Source: Calothrix sp. NIES-4105
GTDB lineage: Bacteria; Cyanobacteriota; Cyanobacteriia; Cyanobacteriales; Nostocaceae
DNA length: 64,000 nucleotides
Reading direction: 5' to 3'
Assembly (NCBI RefSeq): GCF_002368415.1
Contig: NZ_AP018290.1
Location: forward strand, 9,291,717-9,355,716
The number at the start of each line of letters is the position of its first letter. Positions within the stretch are counted from its first letter, which is position 1. Under the pieces are notes generated by a model. That model was not told the origin of the DNA and made no database searches. It was given only the letters and a program-made list of their open reading frames with translations. A program made the translations under genes and the position numbers. Shown here piece after piece: positions 18,943 through 28,305 of the stretch.

Positions 18943-19162
18943 AACTTCGACTGTGGATACTGGCGCCTGGAAATTTTGGGTCGGTAAACTGTTCACTGTA
19001 AAATTCTCTAGGTCTATAACCCAGTTGCGGTATTGGGCGAGTGCTAGAGTCAAAGTGTTTTATAAGGATATCCGTCATTGCCCTAGTGTGAGATAACTGC
19101 CTAGAGAAGGCACCGTGTTCTTCTCGTAAGTCCGTGCGGAAGATAATATATTTTCTACCCAT
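18943..19162 (-). pseudogene. Third, truncated copy of the unknown gene
   Basis: The 5' two thirds match the intact copy (MGRKYIIFRTD, QLSHTRAMTDIL, GYRPREFYSEQF). The codon for Gly in SRIGDW has become TGA (SRS-stop-DWDVT), and the 3' third is missing, replaced by the PIN-toxin relic. One codon is also lost near FYSEQF. Confidence 0.75.
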
Positions 19163-19543
19163 CGCTTAATCCTCTATATAAGTAGGAAATTCTGTTTTAC
19201 CCTCGAATACGCAATTTTACTTGAGTATTTTGTTGCCTGTAGGTTCTATTCGCAACAGTCACCAACCATATGTAAATCAAGCTTTTTATATTTGTCTTAA
19301 TCTTTTTTGTCGGTTGTGATAGCGGGCTAGAAAAATTGGGAATACTAAATGGCGTATACAGCTATTGATTATAAGTTGTGGGATGTAAGAGTTCGGATGT
19401 CGTTTGTAATCGAAGCAGGACAGGCGGCACTAGTGATAATGAAGTTCCAAAAATTGTAAGCGGTATCAGAGAAAAATAGTCTTAGGAGAAAAAGTTCTTC
19501 TTCGTAAATAACTTATATTAAAAAGCCTTCCAAGGTTATATTT
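19163..19543. promoter_or_regulatory. 381-bp upstream region of gmd, shared with methyltransferase gene
   Basis: 19163-19272 duplicates the upstream region of the gene at 18267. From about 19311 to 19500 the sequence is a diverged copy of 20671-20839: shared patches are GGTTGTGATAG, GGGAATACT, ATTGTAAGC and TTAGGAGAAAA. The two copies end near the start codons of gmd and of the methyltransferase gene, so they probably carry related promoters. The RBS-like AGGAGAAAA at 19483 is 50 bp from the gmd ATG. Confidence 0.6.
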
Positions 19544-20515
19544 ATGACACAAAAAGCATTAATCACTGGACTTACAGGACAAGACGGTTCTTATCTTGCG
19601 GAACTTCTTCTAGACAAAGGTTATCAAGTATTTGGCTTAGTCCGTCGCTCAAGCACCAGTAATTTGGAACGCATCAATCATCTTTTCGACAAAATCACCA
19701 TTGTGTCTGGCGACCTGCTTGACCAGTGTTCCCTCATGGATGTTATTAACGAAAGCCAGCCAGATGAAATTTATAACCTAGCTTCACAAAGCTACGTTCC
19801 CCTCTCTTGGACGCAACCAGCTTTAACTGCTGAGTATACGGCAATTGGTGTTTCTCGTTTACTTGAGGCGATACGTCGCTGTAAACCCGATGCAAAATTT
19901 TACCAAGCATCAAGTAGTGAGGTGTTTGGACAACCTCACGAGTCGCCTCAAAATGAACGCACAGCTTTCCGTCCTCGCAACCCTTATGGTGTTGCTAAAG
20001 CTTATGCTCACTGGATGACTGTTAATTATCGCCAGCAGTATAATCTTTATTCCTGTTGCGGCATTACTTATACTCACGAATCACCTCGACGCGGTACAGA
20101 ATTCGTATTTAGGAAAATTACCCGTACCACAGCAATGATAAAACTAGGTATGGCGAAAGAACTAAGATTAGGCAACTTGGATGCTAAACGTGATTGGTGT
20201 TACGCAAAAGACGCAGTTCGCGCGATGTGGTTAATGCTACAACAAGAAAAACCTGATGACTATATTATCGCTAGTGGCGAAACGCACTCAGTTAAAGAAT
20301 TAGTAGAGTGTGCCTTTAACTGTGTAGGTTTGAATTGGGAAGATTATGTAACTGTTGACCAAGCTTTTTATCGCCCCGATGAACCAGTACAATTAGTAGG
20401 CTGCATTTACAAGATAAAAGCAAAGTTAGGCTGGAAACCCCAGTACTCTTTTGAACACTTGGTAGAATTAATGGTAGACCAAGATTTAAAAGACTTAAGC
20501 GATAAAGAATATTGA
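19544..20515 (+). CDS. gmd: GDP-mannose 4,6-dehydratase
   Basis: 323 aa, extended SDR fold. NAD(P)-binding TGLTGQDGSYLAE, RRSST, catalytic Ser/Glu in SSSEVFG and the YxxxK pair in NPYGVAKAYAHW, then ESPRRGTEFV and AKRDWCYAKDAVRAMW, are the signatures of GMD. It converts GDP-D-mannose to GDP-4-keto-6-deoxymannose, precursor of GDP-fucose, GDP-rhamnose or GDP-perosamine for surface glycans. The usual HES motif region reads GITYTHESPRRG, so the enzyme looks active. It opens the glycan/glycoprotein island. Confidence 0.96.
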   Translation: MTQKALITGLTGQDGSYLAELLLDKGYQVFGLVRRSSTSNLERINHLFDKITIVSGDLLDQCSLMDVINESQPDEIYNLASQSYVPLSWTQPALTAEYTAIGVSRLLEAIRRCKPDAKFYQASSSEVFGQPHESPQNERTAFRPRNPYGVAKAYAHWMTVNYRQQYNLYSCCGITYTHESPRRGTEFVFRKITRTTAMIKLGMAKELRLGNLDAKRDWCYAKDAVRAMWLMLQQEKPDDYIIASGETHSVKELVECAFNCVGLNWEDYVTVDQAFYRPDEPVQLVGCIYKIKAKLGWKPQYSFEHLVELMVDQDLKDLSDKEY

Positions 20516-20839
20516 TTATTGTTGATTATATAAAAAGTTTATTCTGTCGTATGGTGGGCAGTGCCCACCTAACCCTTGTTTCTACGTAGTCTGAAATGAC
20601 GCAAAATCGTATTTAGGTATATCAAATAGGTTTATCCGTTACATCCGTTAAATCCGTTGCCAATATTTCCAAACCGGGTTGTGATAGAAAGCTCGAAGAA
20701 ATGGGAATACTTAGATACGTATGCGGCAATTGGTCATGAGTTATGAGATTTAGGCGCCTAGATAGTCGTTTTTGTACGTAATCTCGCGACTGAGTAAATT
20801 GTAAGCAGCACCAGAAAATAATTAATATTAGGAGAAAAT
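20516..20839. promoter_or_regulatory. Upstream region of methyltransferase gene with three dispersed repeats
   Basis: 324 bp. Contains GGTGGGCAGTGCCCACC (20553-20569), a TCCGTTACATCCGTTAAATC repeat (about 20634-20660), and the promoter-like block shared with gmd (20671-20839) ending in AGGAGAAAAT directly before ATG 20840. Confidence 0.6.
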
Positions 20840-22177
20840 ATGACGGCTCTTGCACCTTCCCAAAACTCAGCAGCATCTGAAATGCTTGAAAAAATTCGCC
20901 AGCAATTTGATAACGCTCCTTATCCAAGGGTTCCTCTAGAGAAGTCGCCGAAAGACGATGCAAATATATTGTATTTTCATAACTTAACAACTCCTTACTA
21001 TTTAAGAAATCAACGAGTTATTGACCTGAAGGGAAAAGTCATTCTTGATGCAGGTTGTGGCACAGGTTATAAGACTTTAATTCTAGCCCTTGCAAACCCT
21101 GAAGCTAAAATAGTTGGGGTTGATTTGTCTGAAGAATCTATCAAACTAGCTGAGAAACGTTTGCAGCACCACGGAGTTGATAATGTAGAGTTTCATGTAC
21201 TGTTGCTTGAAGACCTACCTAAACTTGGTTTGAGTTTTGACTATATTAATTGTGACGATGTGCTGTATCTTCTAGAAGATGCGGCTAAAGGTTTGCAAGC
21301 AATGAGGTCAGTTTTAAAACCAGAAGGTATTATTCGTGCAAACCTTCATAGTTCGCTGCAACGGGCTAATTTCTTCCGCGCGCAAAAACTCTTTCAGTTT
21401 ATGGGTCTAATGGACAACAATCCAGAGGAAATGGAAATTGGTATTGTGCGTGACATTATGAAAGCCCTTAAAGATGCCGTTTTGATTAAGGCACAGACTT
21501 GGAATCCTAGAAGTGAAACTGAAAATGAGGCAATACTTGCCAATCATATGCTGGTTGGAGATAAAGGGTTTACGATTCCCGAATTTTTCGCAATTTTGCG
21601 TGCGGCTCAATTAGAGTTTATCAGCATGGTCAACTGGATGCAGTGGGACGTTACCCAACTTTTCAAAGAGCCAGACAATCTGCCTGCTTATGTTGCAATG
21701 AGCTTACCTGACCTCTCAGATGAAGAAAAGCTGCATTTATTTGAATTATTACACCCAAATCAGCGCTTACTTGATTTATGGTGTGGTCATCCTGAACAGA
21801 AGCATTCACTTACGCCAATTGCTGAATGGACAGATTCAGATTGGCAAAATAGCAAAGCATATTTACACCCCCAACTCAAAACACCAAAATTTCGCGAAGA
21901 CCTTACCGCTTGCGTTACAGATTTGAGAGCCTTCGCAATTAGCCAACATTTACCATTGATAGAGCCAGTAATAAGTATTGATAGCGCAATGGCTATTTGC
22001 TTACTGCGATTGTTAGAGCAACCTCAGCCAATGATGGCGTTGGTTGAAAACTGGAAGCAAATACACCCGCTCAACCCTGTTACTTTGAAGCCTATAGAAC
22101 ATGAGCAAGCATTTAACTTGATACAGCAAATGCTCTTGCGTTTACACGGTCTAGGTTACGTAATGCTGGAACGTTAA
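20840..22177 (+). CDS. Class I SAM-dependent methyltransferase with C-terminal extension
   Basis: 445 aa. After RQQFDNAPYPRVPLEKSP, a Rossmann methyltransferase core starts with ILDAGCGTGYKTLILA (motif I, about residue 70), then GVDLSEESIKLAEKR and FDYINCDDVLYLLED. Residues about 250-445 form an all-alpha extension with no motif that I can name. AGGAGAAAATATG gives a strong ribosome binding site. The substrate is unknown; its place after gmd and before the pilin suggests a sugar or surface-protein substrate. Confidence 0.85.
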   Translation: MTALAPSQNSAASEMLEKIRQQFDNAPYPRVPLEKSPKDDANILYFHNLTTPYYLRNQRVIDLKGKVILDAGCGTGYKTLILALANPEAKIVGVDLSEESIKLAEKRLQHHGVDNVEFHVLLLEDLPKLGLSFDYINCDDVLYLLEDAAKGLQAMRSVLKPEGIIRANLHSSLQRANFFRAQKLFQFMGLMDNNPEEMEIGIVRDIMKALKDAVLIKAQTWNPRSETENEAILANHMLVGDKGFTIPEFFAILRAAQLEFISMVNWMQWDVTQLFKEPDNLPAYVAMSLPDLSDEEKLHLFELLHPNQRLLDLWCGHPEQKHSLTPIAEWTDSDWQNSKAYLHPQLKTPKFREDLTACVTDLRAFAISQHLPLIEPVISIDSAMAICLLRLLEQPQPMMALVENWKQIHPLNPVTLKPIEHEQAFNLIQQMLLRLHGLGYVMLER

Positions 22178-22248
22178 CCTTAACAGGTAAGTTCTTCAGG
22201 GTAAATTCCTCTTTGATCAAACCAAGTGGAAATAATCACATTTCGTAG

Positions 22249-22274
22249 GGGGTGCATGACAATAATTGCACCCC
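22249..22274 (+). terminator. Possible rho-independent terminator
   Basis: Arms GGGGTGCA (22249-22256) and TGCACCCC (22267-22274), followed by AAGTTTTTAG, 72 bp after the methyltransferase stop. Confidence 0.6.
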
Positions 22275-22419
22275 AAGTTTTTAGCTACTGAGTTTATTTA
22301 CTGAGAGTCTGACAATTTTTTTAGATAGAGTGATATCAAACTCAAGCAAAGTGGGTAAGTTTATTTCAGAAGACGAAAATCAAATTCCAAAATTTAAACT
22401 AGACAAGGAAACCTCTGAT

Positions 22420-22986
22420 ATGAAAACCGAACTCAAAGCAAAATTTCTTCAACACATCCTCAAGAAAAAGAAAGATGACCAAGGTTTTACCTTAATTGAA
22501 CTATTAGTTGTAATCATCATTATTGGTATTCTATCTGCTATTGCACTACCTTCTTTCCTTAACCAAGCAAACAAAGCAAAACAGTCTGAAGCTAAAACAT
22601 ATACAGGTTCTATGAACCGCGCGCAACAAGCACAATATATGGAAGCTAATGCGTTTGCTGCTACTGCTGATTTTGGTAAATTAGGTCTTGGAGTAAAAAC
22701 AGAAACTGAAAACTACCAATACAAAGCTGTACTGAAAGACGCAACCGCAGTTACGAATCAAGCAGTAGTTAAAACTGCGGGCGCACCTATCAAAGCTTAT
22801 ATAGGTGGTGTGCAAATAGCGACAATTGGCAGTACAAGTGAAGCTACTACACTTGCTATTTTATGTGAAGCTCAGAAATCTGTTGCTAGTAGTGGTAAAA
22901 CAGGTATAGAAGAAGCAAGTTTCGCTGCTGCTGCTGATCCAACTGGACCCTCATGTCCCAACGGTGATTACATAGCAGTTAAGTAA
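22420..22986 (+). CDS. Type IV pilin-like protein
   Basis: 188 aa from ATG 22420, with AAGGAAAC at 22405 as ribosome binding site. An upstream GTG at 22330 would add 30 residues with no family support. The leader ends DDQG, and the prepilin peptidase site G/FTLIELLVVIIIIGILS is followed by the usual hydrophobic helix with Glu at +5. The C-terminal domain has two Cys (ILCEAQ and GPSCPN) that could form the pilin disulfide loop. It is processed by PilD and assembled into type IV pili used in motility, DNA uptake or hormogonium behaviour. The sugar transferase-like gene downstream makes it a candidate glycoprotein. Confidence 0.93.
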   Translation: MKTELKAKFLQHILKKKKDDQGFTLIELLVVIIIIGILSAIALPSFLNQANKAKQSEAKTYTGSMNRAQQAQYMEANAFAATADFGKLGLGVKTETENYQYKAVLKDATAVTNQAVVKTAGAPIKAYIGGVQIATIGSTSEATTLAILCEAQKSVASSGKTGIEEASFAAAADPTGPSCPNGDYIAVK

Positions 22987-23084
22987 TACTTTTATACTTC
23001 AGTAGTTGTAAATGAATACCGCTGCGGTAGAAAGTATTTTTGTTAATACTAGTATTTTTCAACTCGTTTTGTAAAAATTAAAGG

Positions 23085-23108
23085 AGTGGGTAGATATTTC
23101 TACTCACT
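23085..23108 (+). terminator. Possible terminator after pilin gene
   Basis: Arms AGTGGGTAGA and TCTACTCACT (9 of 10 paired) followed by TTATT, about 100 bp downstream of the pilin stop. Confidence 0.6.
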
Positions 23109-23247
23109 TTATTAACATTTATTAGCTATGACTATTGGCAATAAAAAATTAAATGACTTTAACTAATTTATATATAAATTACTAACTGTTCAATCTTAAT
23201 ATTTATTTTCATTATATCTTAATAAAAAAATCTATAAGTCATTAATT

Positions 23248-25461
23248 ATGGTTGTAAATTTAGTTAATTGGCAACGACAAGCTGAACAATACTTAAGCGA
23301 AGGTAATTATACTTCGGCTGCTTATGTATATGAAGAGGCAATTATCGCTGAACCACACATAACTTCACATTACTGGCACTTAGGATTAATTTTACTGTTA
23401 CAAGGTCAAGAAGCCGAAGCGCAAATGACTTGGATGCTTCCAATGGCTGAAGTGGATGAAGAAGAAATAGGTAAGTTGACGAATGAACTTCTTCAAGTGC
23501 TAGAAACAGAGGCAATACAACGTGAGAAGTTTGAAGAATTTTCTGTAGCGTGGGTTATTCGTCAACACATTCGAGAAATTAATCCTAGTAATATTAATAA
23601 CCTAATCAAAATTATTACGCTTTCTATCAAGCTTAATAATTTTGAAGTTGATGATTTGATGGGATTAGGGTTAATTCAATATTTAAAGACAAATGAAAAC
23701 GATAAGGTTTTGTACGAAGAATTTAAAAGTCTAATTCAGGAGGTTTTGAAAGTAGAACCTTTGCATTCTGCATCGTTTAGGCTTTTAGAAGCTAGTTTGC
23801 CTTACTTTTCTAGTTCAAATGATTGTTATGAGATTTTCTTACCTGTTGCAATGCGAATTGGTCATACTATGAAATGTCCTGCATTGGCAGCAGAAATTTT
23901 AAAGTTAATTTTACGTTTAGATGGTAATAATGTAGAAGTTATAAGAAATTTAGCAACTTTTTATCAAAATTCACAAAATTATAATCAAGGTATTAAAGTT
24001 GCAAAACAATGCTATTCTCTTTCACATGACTTGCCAGATAAAATTTTTGCCATCCATTTATTACTTCGTGGATTAATGAATGCAGGTGGATATTGGGAAG
24101 AAGTTTGTAGTGCTTGTCAAAAACTAGAGTCATTGGTGCAAGAATTGATACATTCGCAACCAATAGAAATTTCTGAAATACAAATTCTTCGTCTTCTAAC
24201 TCCATTATTTGCTATTCCACATATCAAAGATAATCCTGTAGAATTTAAAACAATAAACAATCAACTTGCAAAATTTTTTCAAGCAAGTATACAAACGTTT
24301 GCAGGGGAAGATTTAAATCGTTATTCTCAACTAAAACAGAATAAAAAAGTTTGTCATGCTCATAAAAAATTAAAAATAGGATATTTATCTTATGCTTTGA
24401 GACATCATTCTGTTGGTTGGCTCGCACGTTGGCTAATTCAATATCATGACAAAGATAAATTTGAAACTCATATATATTTTATAGACTATAAAGAAATTAA
24501 TGATTGGTTGCAAGAATGGTATTTTAACCAAGTTTCATATCCTCATAAAGTAGGAATAGATGCTTGGGATATTGCTGAAAAGATTCGCAATGACGAAATT
24601 GATATTTTAATAGACTTAGACAGTTTAACTTTAGATATAACTTCTGAAGTTGTTGCGCTTAAACCAGCACCAGTACAAGTAACTTGGTTGGGATGGGATG
24701 CATCTGGAATACCTACAGTAGATTACTTCATTGCTGACCCTTACGTACTCCCAGATACTGCACAAAATTACTACACTGAGAAAATTTGGCGATTACCTAA
24801 TACTTATATAGCAGTTGATGGCTTTGAAGTTGGAGTACCTACACTGCGTCGGGATGAATTAAATATCCCTGACGATGCAGTAGTTTACCTGAGCGCGCAA
24901 CGAGGGTATAAGCGTCATCCCGAAACAGCACGTTGGCAAATGAAAATAATTAAAGAGGTGCCTAACAGTTACTTATTGATTAAAGGTTTAGCTGAGGAAC
25001 AAGCCATTCAAAACTTTTTCTACAAAATAGCTGACGAAGAAGGTGTTGATTGTTCTCGGTTAAGATTTTTGCAGCAAGACATGCTTGAAGCAACTCATCG
25101 CGCGAATTTAGGTATTGCTGATGTTGTCCTTGACACTTACCCTTACAACGGCGCCACAACAACATTAGAAACACTTTGGATGGGTATTCCTCTAGTTACC
25201 CGCATTGGTGAACAATTTGCCGCACGCAACAGCTACACCATGATGATAAATGCTGGTATTACAGAAGGTATTGCTTGGACAGATGAAGAGTATATTGAAT
25301 GGGGTATTCGTCTAGGTAAAGACGCTTATTTAAGGCAGCAAGTAGCTTGGAAACTACGACAGTCAAGACAAACGGCGCCTCTTTGGAATGCTAAACAGTT
25401 TACTCGTGAAATGGAAAAGGCTTATCAGCAAATGTGGCAAATCTATGTTGAAGGACATTAA
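23248..25461 (+). CDS. TPR protein with SPINDLY/O-GlcNAc transferase-type (GT41) domain
   Basis: 737 aa. The N-terminal half (1-370) is alpha-helical with TPR-like repeats (NYTSAAYVYEEAIIAEP at the start). The C-terminal half (about 372-735) has the GT41 features: LKIGYLSYALRHHSVGWL, DILIDLDSLT, PAPVQVTWLGWDASGIPTVD, LRFLQQDMLEATHRANLGIA, and DTYPYNGATTTLETLWMGIP with the nucleotide-sugar loop, then TRIGEQFAARNSYTM. Bacterial relatives transfer sugars to proteins. It follows the pilin gene by 261 bp, so glycosylation of pilin or another surface protein is a reasonable inference, not a demonstration. Confidence 0.9.
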   Translation: MVVNLVNWQRQAEQYLSEGNYTSAAYVYEEAIIAEPHITSHYWHLGLILLLQGQEAEAQMTWMLPMAEVDEEEIGKLTNELLQVLETEAIQREKFEEFSVAWVIRQHIREINPSNINNLIKIITLSIKLNNFEVDDLMGLGLIQYLKTNENDKVLYEEFKSLIQEVLKVEPLHSASFRLLEASLPYFSSSNDCYEIFLPVAMRIGHTMKCPALAAEILKLILRLDGNNVEVIRNLATFYQNSQNYNQGIKVAKQCYSLSHDLPDKIFAIHLLLRGLMNAGGYWEEVCSACQKLESLVQELIHSQPIEISEIQILRLLTPLFAIPHIKDNPVEFKTINNQLAKFFQASIQTFAGEDLNRYSQLKQNKKVCHAHKKLKIGYLSYALRHHSVGWLARWLIQYHDKDKFETHIYFIDYKEINDWLQEWYFNQVSYPHKVGIDAWDIAEKIRNDEIDILIDLDSLTLDITSEVVALKPAPVQVTWLGWDASGIPTVDYFIADPYVLPDTAQNYYTEKIWRLPNTYIAVDGFEVGVPTLRRDELNIPDDAVVYLSAQRGYKRHPETARWQMKIIKEVPNSYLLIKGLAEEQAIQNFFYKIADEEGVDCSRLRFLQQDMLEATHRANLGIADVVLDTYPYNGATTTLETLWMGIPLVTRIGEQFAARNSYTMMINAGITEGIAWTDEEYIEWGIRLGKDAYLRQQVAWKLRQSRQTAPLWNAKQFTREMEKAYQQMWQIYVEGH

Positions 25462-25474
25462 TATTTAAAAGTCA

Positions 25475-25491
25475 GGTGGGCACTGCCCACC
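25475..25491. repeat. Dispersed palindrome GGTGGGCACTGCCCACC
   Basis: Third copy in the window, lying in the 38 bp between two convergent genes. Confidence 0.8.
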
Positions 25492-25499
25492 CTCTAAAA

Positions 25500-26468
25500 T
25501 TAATGCATAGAACTTTTTAATTTACTAACAACAGCTAAAAATTCAATTCCAGCTTGTGCCAAATCTGGAATTTCAGACAAACTTTCAATAATGCTGTTTG
25601 CAAAATTGTACTTTGAGTCATTTCCGTAATTTAAAGTAAGATAAGTTAATAATTCTAAAGCGTAATCGGGAAAGTGCATAATATCAGCGATACAAGCTAA
25701 CTTAAAAATTTGCTCAGGTGTTTTTAAATTAATATCTGTATCTTCTTTAATTAAATCTCGAAAAAAAAATGCGTCTGCCCAGAGTAGTTGACCAGGATGA
25801 ATAGTAGATTGAATTGGAGAATTAGAACGAGTACGGTAAGATGTAGCTAAGTCGAATAAACTAAAACCCTGGTTCCTTAGAAAAATGTCTACATCTGTAA
25901 ATAAAGGTTGATTTTGGTATAAGGGCGAAAATTCAACTTCTATCTGGATAGCCAATACACTATTTTCTAATATAGCATTAGCTCCTTTTAGTACATCAAG
26001 GTCTGCTCCTTGAACGTCAATTTGTAAAAAATCGATTTCTGTGATTCCTTCACTTTGACAAAAAGTATCTAAAGTTGTTATTTCAATCTCTAAGCTAAAA
26101 TCTAAATTCACTAACTCTGATAATCCTTGAAAGCGCTTTAGATAAGGTTCATTAGGAGGATAAAGCGAACTACACATAGGGTGCTTTGTCACGTATAATG
26201 TAGACTCTCCAACAGAGCTTCCTAATGCTAAAGGAATGTGTTTTTCTTTCCAATTTACTTGTCTAGCTTCAATATTCGCGTTTGCTTCTTCACATGCATC
26301 TGCATCAGCATCAAATCCATATATACTCAAGTTAGGTGCAAATATTTCCCAGCCTAAGCTAGCATAATCATCGTTTATTCCAAGCTTGCGCGAACCAACA
26401 TTGCAAACTGTCATGTGAATTTGGTCTAAGTGACCCCTTTTTTTTAGATTGTTGAGAAATACTGACAT
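25500..26468 (-). CDS. FkbM-family methyltransferase
   Basis: 322 aa. The FkbM core lies at about 15-215: YGFDADADACEEAN (AdoMet-binding acidic loop), TTLDTFCQSEGITEIDFLQIDVQGADLDVLKGA, and VEFSPLYQNQPLF. The C-terminal 100 residues are helical and unassigned. The family O-methylates sugars and other hydroxyl groups. A second FkbM protein follows upstream on the same strand, so the pair probably modifies the products of the neighbouring glycosyltransferases. Confidence 0.88.
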   Translation of the reverse strand: MSVFLNNLKKRGHLDQIHMTVCNVGSRKLGINDDYASLGWEIFAPNLSIYGFDADADACEEANANIEARQVNWKEKHIPLALGSSVGESTLYVTKHPMCSSLYPPNEPYLKRFQGLSELVNLDFSLEIEITTLDTFCQSEGITEIDFLQIDVQGADLDVLKGANAILENSVLAIQIEVEFSPLYQNQPLFTDVDIFLRNQGFSLFDLATSYRTRSNSPIQSTIHPGQLLWADAFFFRDLIKEDTDINLKTPEQIFKLACIADIMHFPDYALELLTYLTLNYGNDSKYNFANSIIESLSEIPDLAQAGIEFLAVVSKLKSSMH

Positions 26469-26533
26469 AATTGAATTAATATTTGTAAAAAAATGTGGGA
26501 TTAGTGAATATCGCAGGGATTTTATATCCAGAT

Positions 26534-26559
26534 ACCCGACTTTTTTAAAAAGTCGGGTG
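26534..26559. repeat. Hairpin repeat (ACCCGACTT arms)
   Basis: ACCCGACTTTTTTAAAAAGT followed by CGGGT; a variant of the TTCCCGACTTCTT hairpin. It lies in the 114-bp gap between the two FkbM genes and may act as terminator of the upstream one. Confidence 0.75.
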
Positions 26560-26582
26560 TCTAGAAATAGGAATATAACTTC

Positions 26583-28181
26583 TTAACTGCGTGGAAAAGC
26601 AATCAAGTTAAGATTTCCTTGAATCTCTTCTAGGGAATTTATAGGTATTAAGTTCTGTAAATATGGCTGATATCTAAAAAGTTGATACCCTAACTTGTTT
26701 AAATATTCAGCAACTTGATAATTACTACCTTTACTACCAGCAATATTTTCATAAAGTATCACTGGCGCCATTTCCGATAGAATCTTTGTACTTCCTTCAA
26801 GTACTGCAAGCTCATGGTTTTCTGCATCAATTTTGAGTATATCGACTCGCTCGAATTTTTCTCGTTCAACCAGACTATCTAATGTAAAACACTCTGCTTC
26901 TTCAAAAGAAGCATTTGGCATATTTGCTGCAGCTTCGCTAGAAATTACCTCGTTCATCTCGTTGGCATTGTGAAGAAGCAGTTTAACTGTTCCGTTAAAG
27001 TTACTTGCGGCGCCTGAACACACGGTTACTTGTGATAATTTATTTACTCGACAAGTTTCTGTTAAATAATTTACACAACTTGAAAAAGGTTCAACAGCCA
27101 ATACTCTTCCCTCAGAACCAACTTGCAGCGCTGCGCTAAATGTATAAACCCCTGCATTGGCGCCCACATCTATCACCGTCATACCTGGTTTAATGAAGTG
27201 GCGCCAAAACTCCATCTCTTTTTCAAACCATTCTCCTTCACCAATAAGCACACTCGTGACAATACTACGTAAGCTTGGCTCAACTGCCATCGTTAAACCT
27301 TCAAATGGAACATAGGTAAATGCGTTATCGCTTTTAAGCTGTGTCCATTGCCAATCTGAAGATTGAGGATTTTGTTGATATAGTTCTTGACTTAATTTAA
27401 GCCAATAATTAGCAGTTTCAATTTGGTTAAAAGCTCGATATGCTAAATATAAAGCTTGATGAGTTACAGAAGAATATGGAGCTAACTGTTTCGCACGGTG
27501 CAAATGCAACATTCCTTCCCATTCATTTGCCATTAAACTAGCAATTCCAAGTTTCAACGCTATATTCGCCGAATTAGGTATAACTTGAGCCGCAAGTTGC
27601 AAAAAACGACGACCTACAGCATTATAAAATACTAATTGCGAACTACACAAAACTTGACTTAAAACAACAAGCGCTTGCTGATAACTGTTTTGCGTATATA
27701 AAGCTGCTTGCGTCAATTGGTAATCTGATTTTGATAAACCTTGCTGTGGAAACAGATACACTAAATACTGAGAATCAGTGTTTGTATTCTCATCGGCTAG
27801 CTGAAGCGTGTTAATAAATGCATTAAACGCAATTTCTATTGCTCGTTGTGTCTCCCCTATCATGCTATGTATTAAAGCAAGATGAGCAGCACACAAAGGA
27901 TGTTGTTCTAGCTCTAGCGCATTATTTAAAGCATCAAAAGCCATCTCTAAATAAAGCGCGCGTGTTTCCATCTCCGAACTATATCGTTCAGCTTCAGTTA
28001 GAGCAACCACCGCTACATTATTCCAATCACTTGAAGAATTGGCATTTTCCCAAAGGGTATTTTCTATAATGTTAGTAATCCTTGATAAACTACCAACATC
28101 AATCTTTGGAGCTATTTGTTTAACATACTGTAAATACGAATCTTGATGTGACATAGATGATTCCATAATAAAACAGAGCAA
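26583..28181 (-). CDS. FkbM-family methyltransferase with TPR-like N-terminal domain
   Basis: 532 aa. Residues 1-270 are helical and TPR-like (ALNNALELEQHPLCAAHLAL, then GIASLMANEWEGMLHLHRA). The FkbM domain lies at about 320-530: MTVIDVGANAGVYTFSAALQ (motif I), GRVLAVEPFSS, CFTLDSLVEREKFERVDILKIDAENHELAVLEGS, and VILYENIAG. The start is uncertain: TTG 28181 has AAGG 8 nt upstream, while ATG 28166 and ATG 28154 lie inside. It is a candidate O-methyltransferase for glycans, placed in the glycan island. Confidence 0.87.
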   Translation of the reverse strand: MLCFIMESSMSHQDSYLQYVKQIAPKIDVGSLSRITNIIENTLWENANSSSDWNNVAVVALTEAERYSSEMETRALYLEMAFDALNNALELEQHPLCAAHLALIHSMIGETQRAIEIAFNAFINTLQLADENTNTDSQYLVYLFPQQGLSKSDYQLTQAALYTQNSYQQALVVLSQVLCSSQLVFYNAVGRRFLQLAAQVIPNSANIALKLGIASLMANEWEGMLHLHRAKQLAPYSSVTHQALYLAYRAFNQIETANYWLKLSQELYQQNPQSSDWQWTQLKSDNAFTYVPFEGLTMAVEPSLRSIVTSVLIGEGEWFEKEMEFWRHFIKPGMTVIDVGANAGVYTFSAALQVGSEGRVLAVEPFSSCVNYLTETCRVNKLSQVTVCSGAASNFNGTVKLLLHNANEMNEVISSEAAANMPNASFEEAECFTLDSLVEREKFERVDILKIDAENHELAVLEGSTKILSEMAPVILYENIAGSKGSNYQVAEYLNKLGYQLFRYQPYLQNLIPINSLEEIQGNLNLIAFPRS

Positions 28182-28305
28182 GAAATTACCTTGCCATAAG
28201 TTAAAGTTGTGGGTTTGACTGTCAATGAAAATGTATCCGTACTAAGGATTACATTACATGCTTAATAATTAAAACTACTAGTAATTACTTATAACTTCTA
28301 TTTTT

